Positions 8,889 to 17,416 of a stretch of 40,550 nt of DNA are shown piece by piece (position 1 is the stretch's first letter; every line of letters begins with the position of its first letter). Under the pieces are notes generated by a model that did not search any database, was not told the origin of the DNA, and worked only from the letters and a program-made list of their open reading frames with translations. The translations under genes and the position numbers were made by a program. Origin of the DNA: Prevotella sp. (GTDB lineage Bacteria > Bacteroidota > Bacteroidia > Bacteroidales > Bacteroidaceae); the NCBI GenBank assembly GCA_017651265.1, contig JAGCDO010000048.1, positions 1 through 40,550 on the forward strand, read 5' to 3'.

Positions 8889-11780
8889 ATGAAGGTTAAG
8901 GGATTCGTGTTAGTTGGGGTCTTGCTGGCGCATCTTACGATGTTTGCACAGCAAAGCGGATCATACGTTCAGTCGGGCTATCGTGAGACGATCGACTTGA
9001 GCGGGAAGTGGCTGTTCCAGTTAGACCCCGACTCCACCCTGAAACCAACCAGTAAGTTCAACGATGTAATCTATCTTCCCGGTACCACCGATACAAATAA
9101 AAAGGGGAATGCTGCTGTGAAGAAAGATGAGACCACCTACCTGACACGCAAATACAGCTATGTGGGTAAGGCGTGGTATCAGGTTCCCGTGCGGATTCCC
9201 AAATCGTGGAAAGGTCAGCAGATTGTTCTCTATATGGAGCGCACCAAGCCCACCACGGTGTATGTTGACGGGAAGCCGGCGGGAAGCAACAACGATATCT
9301 CTGCTCCGCAGGAATATATCTTATCGAAACAGCTCAAGCCGGGAGTCCATTACATCACCGTGATGGTGGACAACAGTGAGAACACCGTTCCGCCACAGAT
9401 CATCAGTAATTCGCATGCCTACACCGAGGATACCCAGACCAACTGGAATGGAATCATCGGCAGAATCTACTTGGAAAAGCGGGCGCCCACGCACATCGAC
9501 AACTTGATCATCACTACCAATAGTGAAAGGAAAGAGGTGCAGGTAATGGTAAATATCGACGGTCAGCTCAAGGATGATACGAAGATGAAGTTCATCCTCA
9601 TCCCGTGGGGAAGCGACTATGGTTATGTCATTGGCGAGAAGCTGGTTCCCAAGACCAAGAATCCATTCACCCACGCCCGGGTTATCTACCGCGATGACAG
9701 TCTGAAGCTGTGGAGTGAGCATCATCCTTCCCTCTACCGCATCCACGTCACACTCGATGGATACGACGAGATGGAGAAGACCTTCGGTGTAAGGAGCTTC
9801 ACCACACAGGGCACTCAGTTCGCCATTAACGGTAACACCACCTTCCTCAGAGGAAAGCATGATGCCTGCGTGTTCCCCCTGACGGGTCATGTGCCCATGA
9901 CCATGGAGGAATGGCGACGTTACTTCCAGATCTGCAAGGGCTATGGCATCAACCATGTGCGCTTCCACTCGTGGTGCCCGCCAGAGGCTTGTTTCCTGGC
10001 AGCCGATATAGAAGGTATATACCTGCAGCCCGAACTGCCGTTCTGGGGTGACTTCAACAAAGACGACCGTAGGTTAATGGACTTCCTCATGAAGGAAGGG
10101 ACACGAATCATAACCACCTATGGTCACCACCCCTCGTTTGTGATGATGGCCTTAGGAAACGAACTGTGGGGCGATATCCCTACCATGCAGCTTTTCACGA
10201 AGGCATTCAAAAAGATGGATCCTACCAAGCTCTTCACGTTCGGCTCCAACTATTACTTAGGCTATCAGGGGTGGAAAGAGGGGATGGATTTCTTCGTCAC
10301 CTGTCGTAACGGCGGTGAGGAATGGGGGAAGTTCAATACCCATACCCGCGGCTCGTTCTCGTTTGCCGATGCTGCCGGTGGCGGAATGATCAACAGCATC
10401 TATCCGAATTCTACCATGAATTTCGCCGAGGGCATCAAAGATTGTCAGGTTCCCATTATCGGTCACGAAACGGCGCAGTTCCAAACCTATCCCGACTACA
10501 ACGAAATCAGCAAATACTCCGGAGTGCTCTATCCGTATAACATGGAGGTGTTCCGCAGCAGGTTAGAGAAGGCAGGTATGCTCGATCAGGCAGCCGATTT
10601 CCACAAGGCATCGGGTCTGTGGAGTGTGGAACTCTATAAGCAGGAGATTGAAATGGCGCTGCGAACACCTGGTATGGGTGGATTCCAGCTGCTCGATCTG
10701 CAAGACTACCCCGGACAAGGCTCTGCGTATGTGGGTATCCTCGATGCGTTCATGGAACCCAAAGGCATCACCACTCCCCAAGAATGGCGACAGTGGTGCT
10801 CTCCCATCGTTCCGCTATTCCTTACAGAGAAGTTCTGCTGGACCACCGATGAAACCGTCAAAGGGAAGATACAGTTGGCTAACTACAGCGAACCTGTGGA
10901 CGAGTATAAGTGGAATCAGGGTGTGATGTCCTGGCAGCTGATGGATCGGGAAGGAATGACGCTTAAACGAGGAATAGTAAACATCCCTGAGAATAGTCAT
11001 GGTCTGACCGACTTAGGGGATATCAGCATCGATGTCAGCGACCTTCAACCGCAAAAGTATACACTTGTCCTGAAGTCGTATTATAATAAGGAGAGTGGGA
11101 AATGCTTTGAGAACTACTATAACATCTGGGTGTTCCCAAGCATGAAGAATCCACTGTCGGTACCTAAGGATATCCTTGTGGCGCATCAGTATGATGTAGA
11201 AACAGCCAGAATACTGAGTAACGGCGGAACAGTCTTGCTGATGCCCGACAGTACGGAGATGAAGGACCTTACCGTGGGCGGACTCTTCCAGACCGACTAC
11301 TGGAACTACCGCATGTTCAAAACCATCTGCGAGAATAATAAGAAGTCGGTTTCACCAGGCACCTTGGGTATTCTTACGAATCCTGAGCATCCCATCTTCA
11401 ACAGCTTCCCCACGGAGATGCATACCAACTGGCATTGGTTCCCTATCATCAAGGCCTCACGACCGTTTATGCTCGACAATACCGCAGCGGCTTACCGACC
11501 CATCGTACAGGTTATCGACAATGTGGAACGGAACCATAAGCTCGGTCTGATCTTCGAGTTTGCAGTCAACAAGGGTAAGCTGTTGGTATGTATGTCGCCC
11601 CTCGACCAGCTGCAGCAGTACCCTGAGGCGCGTCAGCTATATAAGAGCATCCTGCAGTATATGCAATCTCCCGATTTCGCCCCCAAAACGCAAATCAACT
11701 ACGGAGATCTCCAGCAACTGTTTACCACACCTGTCAAGGAAGGGAAGATCGGTGAGCTGAACAATATCTCACCATATTGA
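8889..11780 (+). CDS. Glycoside hydrolase family 2 enzyme, secreted
   Basis: A 963-residue retaining beta-glycosidase of family GH2. A signal peptide (about 1-20, ending FAQQ) exports it to the periplasm. An N-terminal jelly-roll sugar-binding domain (about 35-200, beginning IDLSGKWLFQLD) and an Ig-like domain precede the TIM barrel. The acid/base glutamate is E425 in GNELWG and the nucleophile is E527 in GHETAQFQ. The C-terminal third (about 640-960) is a long accessory region. The subfamily cannot be fixed by eye: beta-galactosidase, beta-glucuronidase and beta-mannosidase-like activities all occur in this fold. There is no SusC/D pair or sigma/anti-sigma pair adjacent, so it is not obviously part of a polysaccharide-utilisation locus. 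It ends the plus-strand run, 18 bp after dpp7, and is followed by a bidirectional terminator. Confidence 0.87.
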   Translation: MKVKGFVLVGVLLAHLTMFAQQSGSYVQSGYRETIDLSGKWLFQLDPDSTLKPTSKFNDVIYLPGTTDTNKKGNAAVKKDETTYLTRKYSYVGKAWYQVPVRIPKSWKGQQIVLYMERTKPTTVYVDGKPAGSNNDISAPQEYILSKQLKPGVHYITVMVDNSENTVPPQIISNSHAYTEDTQTNWNGIIGRIYLEKRAPTHIDNLIITTNSERKEVQVMVNIDGQLKDDTKMKFILIPWGSDYGYVIGEKLVPKTKNPFTHARVIYRDDSLKLWSEHHPSLYRIHVTLDGYDEMEKTFGVRSFTTQGTQFAINGNTTFLRGKHDACVFPLTGHVPMTMEEWRRYFQICKGYGINHVRFHSWCPPEACFLAADIEGIYLQPELPFWGDFNKDDRRLMDFLMKEGTRIITTYGHHPSFVMMALGNELWGDIPTMQLFTKAFKKMDPTKLFTFGSNYYLGYQGWKEGMDFFVTCRNGGEEWGKFNTHTRGSFSFADAAGGGMINSIYPNSTMNFAEGIKDCQVPIIGHETAQFQTYPDYNEISKYSGVLYPYNMEVFRSRLEKAGMLDQAADFHKASGLWSVELYKQEIEMALRTPGMGGFQLLDLQDYPGQGSAYVGILDAFMEPKGITTPQEWRQWCSPIVPLFLTEKFCWTTDETVKGKIQLANYSEPVDEYKWNQGVMSWQLMDREGMTLKRGIVNIPENSHGLTDLGDISIDVSDLQPQKYTLVLKSYYNKESGKCFENYYNIWVFPSMKNPLSVPKDILVAHQYDVETARILSNGGTVLLMPDSTEMKDLTVGGLFQTDYWNYRMFKTICENNKKSVSPGTLGILTNPEHPIFNSFPTEMHTNWHWFPIIKASRPFMLDNTAAAYRPIVQVIDNVERNHKLGLIFEFAVNKGKLLVCMSPLDQLQQYPEARQLYKSILQYMQSPDFAPKTQINYGDLQQLFTTPVKEGKIGELNNISPY

Positions 11781-11783
11781 TAT

Positions 11784-11816
11784 AAAAAAAGGCAAGATTA
11801 TTTCTTGCCTTTCTTT
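11784..11816. terminator. Bidirectional intrinsic terminator between GH2 and helicase genes
   Basis: GGCAAGA (11791-11797) pairs with TCTTGCC (11803-11809) around a short loop, with A-rich DNA on the left and T-rich DNA on the right, so both strands end in a U run. The right arm is also the last codons of the convergent helicase gene (KKGKK-stop). The terminator is therefore partly coding. Confidence 0.8.
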
Positions 11817-13783
11817 TTGGGGTTTCTCCGTGCCCATCCCTCTTCCGAGAAATCGGGTTCCTCGCCTACAAGTTCTATCGGTCCGCCTTGGAAGAACTGT
11901 CGCCAATCGTCCTTGCGACCGCTTTCCATGCGGGCAGCACCACGTTTACCACGCTTGCTCTCCACCTTCTTCTTTTTCTCGAAACGATCAAAGCTGGCCT
12001 CCTTAGAACTTTGTACTTTGTGCTCGGCTCTGCCGCTTTGCTCTGCAAAGAACTTTGAACTATGAACTTTAACCTTCTCCCTTTGTCCTCCTTCCTCCTT
12101 CGTTCCCCTCTTCATGGAGGGGTTAGGGGTGGCCTCCCCGTCATTACAACGCACCTCACGCCCCTTATATTTAGCGCCAGTCAGGTACTTTGTCACACGA
12201 TCGGCATCCTCCTCAGCCACATCAAAGAAAGAGATGGTGTTCTGCAAGTCGATATGACCAACCTCCACATGACCCTTCACGTTCTTGTTCAGGAACTGCA
12301 TCAGCTCACCGGGGAAGAAACCGTCTTTCTTACCTAAGTTAATGAACAATCGGCGGAAGCCAGCCTCAGCCTTTCGCGGTCCTCTGCCTCTCGACCTCTC
12401 CTTCGACCTGCCTCCTTCTCCCTTTGACCTTTGACCGTCTCCCTTCGACCGTGTCGCCGGCTTCTCAATCTCCGGAGCATTGGCATAGTAAGAAAGGAAC
12501 TTACCGAACTCAATGCTCACAATCTTCTTGATGATATCCTCCTTGTCGATAAACTCGAAGAAACGACTGATGTCACCCATGAACGGATCAATCTGCTCCT
12601 CCAGCACATCGGTCTTCACAATCTGGTCCATCACCTTATAGAGCTGCTTCTTACAGATCTCCTGTGCCGAGGGCATCTCTCCCTCTACGAACTCCTTACC
12701 GATGACCTTTTCGATACTGCGTATCTTGTGCTTCTCACGGCTGTGGACGATGGAGATGGAAGTACCCTTCTTACCAGCACGACCCGTACGACCGCTTCGG
12801 TGGGTGTAGTTCTCTATATCGTCGGGCAAGCCGTAGTTGATAACATGTGTCAAATCATCCACATCCAAGCCACGGGCTGCCACATCGGTAGCCACCAGCA
12901 ACTGGGTAAGGTGCTGACGGAATTTCTGCATGGTGAGGTCGCGCTGCGCCTGACTGAGGTCACCGTGCAGACTCTCGGCATTATAGCCGTCCTTGATCAG
13001 CTTGTCGGCAATCTCTTGAGTCTCAATTTTCGTTCTGCAAAAGATAATGGCGAAGATGCGCGGATAGAAGTCAACAATGCGCTTCAAGGCCAGATATTTA
13101 TCCCTGGCGTGCACCATGTAATACACATGGTTCACATTCTCAGCACCTTCGTTCCTGCTGCCCACCACAATCTCCTTATGGTCGTGCAGGTAGTTCAGCG
13201 CGATCTTCTCTATCTCCTTGCTCATGGTAGCCGAGAAGAGCAAGGTATTACGCTCTGCCGGCACATGCTCAAATATCTCGTTGATGCTGTCAGAGAAGCC
13301 CATGTTCAGCATCTCGTCAGCCTCATCCAACACCACGCTCTTGATATGCTCTATCTGGGCCTTACCGCGGTGCATCAGATCGATCAATCTACCGGGTGTG
13401 GCCACAATAATCTGTGCCCCATGCTTCAGAGCACGAATCTGCTGTTCAATGCTCGCGCCACCATAAACAGGCACCACGTGCACTCCTTTCATGTATTTGG
13501 AGAAATCCCGCAGATCGTCGGCAATCTGCAGACACAGTTCTCGTGTCGGACTCAAAATCAATGCTTGTGTTTCCTCGTTCTCCACATCAATCTTCTGCAA
13601 CAGCGGAATACCAAACGCCGCTGTCTTTCCCGTACCCGTCTGGGCAAGGGCAATCACATCGTTTCCTTCCCCTAACAGATATGGGATTACTTCTTCCTGG
13701 ACGGGCATTGGCGAAACAAAGCCCATCTCCGTAATGGCCTGCAGTATCTCACTGCTCACGCCTAACTCTTCAAATGTCTTCAA
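11798..13783 (-). CDS. DEAD-box ATP-dependent RNA helicase with DbpA-like RNA-binding domain
   Basis: A 661-residue cytosolic RNA helicase, probably acting in ribosome assembly or mRNA unwinding. A Q-motif region (FEELG...PMPVQ), Walker A AQTGTGKT (47-54), DEAD (153-156) and SAT (184-186) make the first RecA domain; the second ends with HRSGRTGRAG. A DbpA-type RNA-binding domain lies at about 477-550 (RRLFINLGKKDGFFPGEL). The tail (about 550-661) is basic and low-complexity. The start is TTG at 13783 (translated MKTFEELG): an in-frame stop lies just upstream and the next internal Met is beyond the conserved FEEL, so TTG is best supported. DNA for about residues 548-594 resembles intergenic repeats. 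The gene is closest to the DeaD/CsdA group, but a one-to-one name is not safe. Confidence 0.9.
   Translation of the reverse strand: MKTFEELGVSSEILQAITEMGFVSPMPVQEEVIPYLLGEGNDVIALAQTGTGKTAAFGIPLLQKIDVENEETQALILSPTRELCLQIADDLRDFSKYMKGVHVVPVYGGASIEQQIRALKHGAQIIVATPGRLIDLMHRGKAQIEHIKSVVLDEADEMLNMGFSDSINEIFEHVPAERNTLLFSATMSKEIEKIALNYLHDHKEIVVGSRNEGAENVNHVYYMVHARDKYLALKRIVDFYPRIFAIIFCRTKIETQEIADKLIKDGYNAESLHGDLSQAQRDLTMQKFRQHLTQLLVATDVAARGLDVDDLTHVINYGLPDDIENYTHRSGRTGRAGKKGTSISIVHSREKHKIRSIEKVIGKEFVEGEMPSAQEICKKQLYKVMDQIVKTDVLEEQIDPFMGDISRFFEFIDKEDIIKKIVSIEFGKFLSYYANAPEIEKPATRSKGDGQRSKGEGGRSKERSRGRGPRKAEAGFRRLFINLGKKDGFFPGELMQFLNKNVKGHVEVGHIDLQNTISFFDVAEEDADRVTKYLTGAKYKGREVRCNDGEATPNPSMKRGTKEEGGQREKVKVHSSKFFAEQSGRAEHKVQSSKEASFDRFEKKKKVESKRGKRGAARMESGRKDDWRQFFQGGPIELVGEEPDFSEEGWARRNPKKKGKK
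12000..12145 (-). repeat. Intergenic-type repeats inside the helicase tail
   Basis: Read on the minus strand, this coding stretch contains CCCCTAACCCCTCCATGAAG, AAAGTTCATAGTTCAAAGTT and a further AAAGTACAAAGTTC. These phrases are otherwise seen in gene-free DNA here (for example TAGTTCAAAATGCAAAGTGC at 17387 onward). They encode PNPSMKRGTKEE and KVKVHSSKFF...HKVQSSK in the low-complexity tail. The helicase tail has apparently been built or lengthened by repeat insertion without breaking the frame. Confidence 0.6.
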
Positions 13784-14521
13784 TGCTAATACTTATTATT
13801 ACGGTGCAAAGTTACGATTAAGTGAGCGAAAAACCAAATTAATTTGAGTTTTTCCGAACGTGAGTAAGTTCGGCGAAGCCAAAGTTACGATTAAGTGGGA
13901 ACAAAAACAAAAATTTATTTGCAATTTTCTGAGTAATAGCACTTTCGGCCAATCTTTTTCTTTGGTCAAAGAAACAAATTCTTTCCTCTTTTTCTTTGGC
14001 GCAAAGAAAAGAGGCAAAAGAAACATCCACCCTAACCAAACCTTCCCCTATATGGGAAGGCTTAACCGCTCCTCCTCGTCGCTCGTTCATTAAGGTAAGC
14101 TCGCCCCATCAAAGGGGCGGCTTGCTCTTTTGTCGGCTCACGCCAGGTGATTGGCGATCCATTTCCGTTTCTTTTCCGTTTATTTCCGTTTATTCCGTTA
14201 TAAATATTCTTTGCGCTAATCACTTTGAGAATCAGATTTGGCTTCGCCTTACTCCTCCTCGCTCGACAAAGTTTATACAAGTATAACTCTGTTCTCACTC
14301 GTTCGTCGGTTCTGTGATTTCCGTGATTTCTGTGTGAAAAATATTCCTCTGTGTGAACTCTGCGCTCTCTGCGTCTCTGCGTGAGAATAAACATTTCTGT
14401 GGGACCTTTTGCACCAATCACCTTTTCTTGAAAGCAAATCTCATTCCACACTCCTCACTCCACATTCCACAAATCACATCTCCTTCCTCCTTCGTCCTTC
14501 CTCCTTCCTCGAACGTCCCCA
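13784..14521. other. Gene-free stretch of degenerate intergenic repeats
   Basis: No credible gene was found on either strand in these 738 bp: all open frames are short, atypical and repeat-derived. Contents from left: the helicase promoter, one copy of the CCGAACGTGAGTAAGTTCGG family (13855 onward), a T-rich tract, stuttering TTTCCGTTTATTTCCGTTTA (about 14163-14200), and CTCTGCGTCTCTGCGTGAG-type phrases (about 14360-14385). C/T-rich stuttering TCCTTCCTCC lies near 14480-14510. Each looks like a degenerated member of a dispersed repeat family, and the stretch reads as a repeat graveyard with no visible RNA gene. Confidence 0.6.
13807..13838 (-). promoter_or_regulatory. Promoter of the DEAD-box helicase gene
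   Basis: On the minus strand, TTTG (13838-13835), a 20-bp spacer and TAACTTTG (13814-13807) match the Bacteroidetes consensus. The leader to the TTG start would be about 15-20 nt. The promoter adjoins a copy of the dispersed CCGAACGTGAGTAAGTTCGG element. Confidence 0.75.
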
Positions 14522-15322
14522 TCACCTCGGTGAGGGGACTACGGCGTGAGGCTCCTTCCCCTCAACCACAAACCCCTGCCGCGAGTCAATCATGGCAAGA
14601 TGATCAAATTCAATCTTGTCATAACCCTCATTCAGTCGGGTATGTCCGAACACCTGGAACACCTTGTTCAGTCCATACGCCTTGGGCGCTTCATCTATGT
14701 CATGCTCCTGGATATCCGCCCACAGCACACTACCCGCCTTCTCACCAAACCACGACCTACGTCTTCCCACGGTTCCCAGCATCTCCTGTCCTATGCCATC
14801 ATCATCCAGCTGGTTAATCCTTTCAATGATGTCCGGATCAGCAATAGAAACCTGATGATCTGGCAGCTTCCACATCCGGTCGTTTACCTTTTTCAGCCAA
14901 TAAAGCGTCAAGCCAGCATGTGTGAACACATACGTCTTCCCGTTTACCTCCTCCCGATGAGCAATCTTGAACAAATCCCTGTTTTCATTGAAAACCCTGT
15001 GGTATGTGTTCCAATTCCCGAGATCCTGTCTGCTTCCCCCTGCCAATTGGTCAAAGATTTTCGAAGCATAATGCTGGTCATGATTCCCCTTCAGCAGAAC
15101 CACCTTCTCCCTGTTGTTCCGCTTCAGCTCAATAATCTCCATCAAGTTTTCATAGATATCGTCAGCCAACCCCGTTTCACCACTATAGGGATCAAGGTAA
15201 TCGCCCAGGAACACCACCCTATCCACCTCGTCCATATACTTAGCCACCGGCTCCTTCCAGAACAGGCGGCCATGCACATCAGGTATCACCAATACTTTCT
15301 TCGTCATACTTTGATCAATCAT
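14522..15322 (-). CDS. Calcineurin-like metallophosphoesterase
   Basis: A 266-residue cytosolic phosphoesterase. The metal-ligand motifs appear in order: PDVHGR (14-19), LGDYLDP (39-45) and GNHD (79-82), followed by histidine motifs further on (FTHAGLT, FGHTRLN). This is the layout of the bacterial serine/threonine protein phosphatase and diadenosine tetraphosphatase-like group, but the substrate cannot be told by eye. The start may be the ATG at 15322 (MIDQSMTKK) or the second ATG at 15307 (MTKKVLVIPD); family members usually begin close to the KVLVIPD strand, so the shorter form is possible. The last residues (HAVVPSPR) run into repeat-like DNA with a small palindrome (CACCTCGGTG at 14523-14532). 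It appears to be a single-gene unit, with a TATCTTTG box upstream at 15348-15355. Confidence 0.83.
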   Translation of the reverse strand: MIDQSMTKKVLVIPDVHGRLFWKEPVAKYMDEVDRVVFLGDYLDPYSGETGLADDIYENLMEIIELKRNNREKVVLLKGNHDQHYASKIFDQLAGGSRQDLGNWNTYHRVFNENRDLFKIAHREEVNGKTYVFTHAGLTLYWLKKVNDRMWKLPDHQVSIADPDIIERINQLDDDGIGQEMLGTVGRRRSWFGEKAGSVLWADIQEHDIDEAPKAYGLNKVFQVFGHTRLNEGYDKIEFDHLAMIDSRQGFVVEGKEPHAVVPSPR

Positions 15323-15347
15323 TCTTTCTACTCTTTGCTACACCCCA

Positions 15348-15355
15348 CAAAGATA
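15348..15355 (-). promoter_or_regulatory. Probable -7 box of the metallophosphoesterase gene
   Basis: TATCTTTG on the minus strand, 25 bp before the ATG at 15322, matches the Bacteroidetes -7 element. No good -33 TTTG is present at the usual distance, so this is a weaker call than the other promoters. Confidence 0.45.
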
Positions 15356-15520
15356 ACCATTATTTCCCAAAGTAATAACTTTTTTATACCTATAAATCAT
15401 TGAGGGATTGGCCTTGTTTCAATGCGTTAAACCCCTAAGAAACCTTGTCACATTGTTGGCGAAAACTATGGCAGTTTGTGCCTGAAGTGTACAGAATTAG
15501 ACCAAGTTTAAACAACAATA

Positions 15521-16342
15521 CTATTCCAGCGTGATATTCTCCACCTCTTCCACATCCTCATGGAGGAAGAGCTGGGCGTGTTTGCGGAAGGCATCGGGGT
15601 TCTCGGTGGTAAGATAGCGGCAGGTGGCGTTCTGCGAACAACGTGATTCGAGTTCAGGATGGCGCAGCAGATAGTTCTTCAAGCTGTTGGCCACATACTC
15701 TCCCTGCGGGATGATTCGGATGCCTGGATCGGTGTATTTGATGATCTTGGGCATGAGCAACGGATAATGGGTGCAGCCCAAGATGATGGCATCGATCTGC
15801 GGATCAAGACGCATCAGCTGATCGATGCGCTTCTTCACGAAATAATCGGCCCCGGGACTATCTGCCTCGTTGGCCTCGACAATAGCTGCCCAAAGCGGAC
15901 AGGCCACGCCTGATACTTGGATATCGGGAAAAAGCTTTTGGATTTCGAGATTATAGCTCTCGCTGCGGATGGTTCCCTCGGTGGCAAGGATGCCCACATG
16001 ACGGGAACGCGTGAGATTGCCAATGACCTCGGCCGTGGGACGGATAATACCCAGTACACGACGGTCGGAGCCTACCAACGGCAGGTCTTTCTGCTGAATG
16101 GTGCGTAGGGCCTTGGCAGAAGCGGTGTTACAGCCTAAGATAACCAGTTGGCAGCCTTGCTCGAAGAGTTTCATCACTGCCTGACGGGTGAACTCATACA
16201 CCACATCGAACGACCTGGAGCCATAGGGTGCACGGGCATTGTCGCCTAAGTACAGGTAATCGTACTGGGGCAATAGCTGGCGCACCTGATGAAGAATGGT
16301 AAGGCCGCCATAACCGCTATCGAAAATGCCAATAGGAGTCAC
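15521..16342 (-). CDS. murI: Glutamate racemase
   Basis: A 273-residue cytosolic enzyme that interconverts L- and D-glutamate, supplying D-Glu for peptidoglycan. It has IGIFDSGYGGLT near the N-terminus, the first catalytic cysteine in LGCNTA (C71), and the second in ILGCTHYPLL (C190) with the following histidine. The start is assigned to GTG at 16342, giving MTPIGIFDSG. This GTG overlaps the stop of the upstream skp gene as GTGA, so the two are likely translationally coupled. A longer frame to 16405 exists but overlaps coding sequence of that skp gene and adds non-family residues. It is the last gene of the envelope block and the length is typical. Its presence right after the bamA-skp genes is the normal Bacteroidetes arrangement. 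Confidence 0.93.
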   Translation of the reverse strand: MTPIGIFDSGYGGLTILHQVRQLLPQYDYLYLGDNARAPYGSRSFDVVYEFTRQAVMKLFEQGCQLVILGCNTASAKALRTIQQKDLPLVGSDRRVLGIIRPTAEVIGNLTRSRHVGILATEGTIRSESYNLEIQKLFPDIQVSGVACPLWAAIVEANEADSPGADYFVKKRIDQLMRLDPQIDAIILGCTHYPLLMPKIIKYTDPGIRIIPQGEYVANSLKNYLLRHPELESRCSQNATCRYLTTENPDAFRKHAQLFLHEDVEEVENITLE

Positions 16343-16839
16343 TTTAAGATTTCCTTCAAGAGGGGGGTAACATCCTCGCTGGTGGCAGGATCGAGATACG
16401 GGCACGCATCGTTGTCGGTGTTCAGTATCAAGGCATAGCCACGCTCTGCTCCCAACGTCTTCACTGCCGTTGTGAGTTTCTCTTTCAAGGGCAGGTAGGC
16501 ATCGCGGCGTGCCGCTTCGAGCAGCCGCTGTGCCTCCTGCTTGAATGAGAGGTTCTTTTCCATGATCTCCTGCAGTTCTGCCTGCCTTTTCTGACGAATA
16601 GGGGCGGCAAAGGTCTGCATTCCTTCAAGGAACTCCTCGTATTTCTTGTTGAACTCTTCCTCAGCCCGTTTCATCTCCGCCTCAAACTGATTTTGCAGCT
16701 GGGCAAGATTCCTTTCGGCAATGGCATACTCGGGCATGGCGCGGAACACCTCACCATAGCTGAAATAGCCATACTTTGCCTGTGCACTTGCTAATAAGGG
16801 TGCAACGACGAGAAGAAGGGAAAGGATGAGTTTCTTCAT
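16339..16839 (-). CDS. Skp/OmpH-family periplasmic chaperone (copy 3 in operon order)
   Basis: A 166-residue periplasmic chaperone of the Skp/OmpH family, which binds unfolded outer-membrane proteins after Sec export and delivers them to BamA. A signal peptide (about 1-19, ending ASAQA) is followed by a first beta strand (KYGYFSYGEVFRAMPEY), a long charged coiled-coil arm (about 45-120) and a C-terminal strand (YALILNTDNDACPYLD). It is the most divergent of the three tandem copies. Its stop overlaps the murI start by 4 bp. Confidence 0.85.
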   Translation of the reverse strand: MKKLILSLLLVVAPLLASAQAKYGYFSYGEVFRAMPEYAIAERNLAQLQNQFEAEMKRAEEEFNKKYEEFLEGMQTFAAPIRQKRQAELQEIMEKNLSFKQEAQRLLEAARRDAYLPLKEKLTTAVKTLGAERGYALILNTDNDACPYLDPATSEDVTPLLKEILK

Positions 16840-16854
16840 ATACGAGTGAATGGA

Positions 16855-17358
16855 TTACTTCAATTTGTTCAGTTCTGCCTTCACGTCAGCAGTAACATCC
16901 TTGCTGAGTGTATCGCTGATATAGATGGGCTGACCCACACCTTTCTCCATGATATAGACATAACTGCCAGCCTTAGCCACGTTCTCGATGGCCTTCATGA
17001 TCTTCTCCTGAATGGGCTGCATCTTCTCGGCCTGAGCCTTCTGGAAAGCCTGCTGGTTGTCCTGCATAGCCTGCTGGTACTTCTGGATCATCTGGTTGAT
17101 GTTGGTCTCAGTCTCCTGCTGCTTGGTAGCATTCATGGTACTCTTGGTCTTCTCATACTCATCAGCCTTGCGGTTGATCTCGTCCTGCATGGTCTGCAGC
17201 TCGTTCTGATACTGCTTACCAAGGGCTTCGAGCTCGCCGTTCACCTTGCTCACCTCGGGGAGTGACTGGATGATTGCCTGTGTATCAACATGTCCAAACT
17301 TCTGTGCGAATACTGCCATAGGAGCGAGCAGCATCAGCATTACAATAATCTTTTTCAT
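16855..17358 (-). CDS. Skp/OmpH-family periplasmic chaperone (copy 2)
   Basis: A 167-residue Skp/OmpH protein: a signal peptide (about 1-18, ending VFAQ), the strand KFGHVDTQAIIQSLPE, and a long Q/E/K-rich coiled-coil arm (about 40-120). The C-terminal strand is YVYIMEKGVGQPIYIS. It lies 15 bp upstream of copy 3 and 58 bp downstream of copy 1, and is probably in the same transcript as bamA, its client acceptor. Confidence 0.87.
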   Translation of the reverse strand: MKKIIVMLMLLAPMAVFAQKFGHVDTQAIIQSLPEVSKVNGELEALGKQYQNELQTMQDEINRKADEYEKTKSTMNATKQQETETNINQMIQKYQQAMQDNQQAFQKAQAEKMQPIQEKIMKAIENVAKAGSYVYIMEKGVGQPIYISDTLSKDVTADVKAELNKLK

Positions 17359-17416
17359 CTTTTCTTATTGGTTAAATATAATTTATAGTTCAAAATGCAA
17401 AGTGCATAGTTCAAAG

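Noticed and set aside
12431-13675. Plus-strand 414-codon open frame opposite the helicase
   Set aside because: It mirrors the helicase codons, with no family motif, and is Leu/His/Val-rich as expected of an antisense shadow.
14353-14817. 154-codon plus-strand frame in the repeat-rich gap
   Set aside because: It is built from C/T stuttering repeats and then overlaps the phosphoesterase gene antisense.
16343-16405. N-terminal extension of MurI
   Set aside because: It overlaps the skp coding sequence and lacks family residues; the GTG at 16342 gives the normal length.
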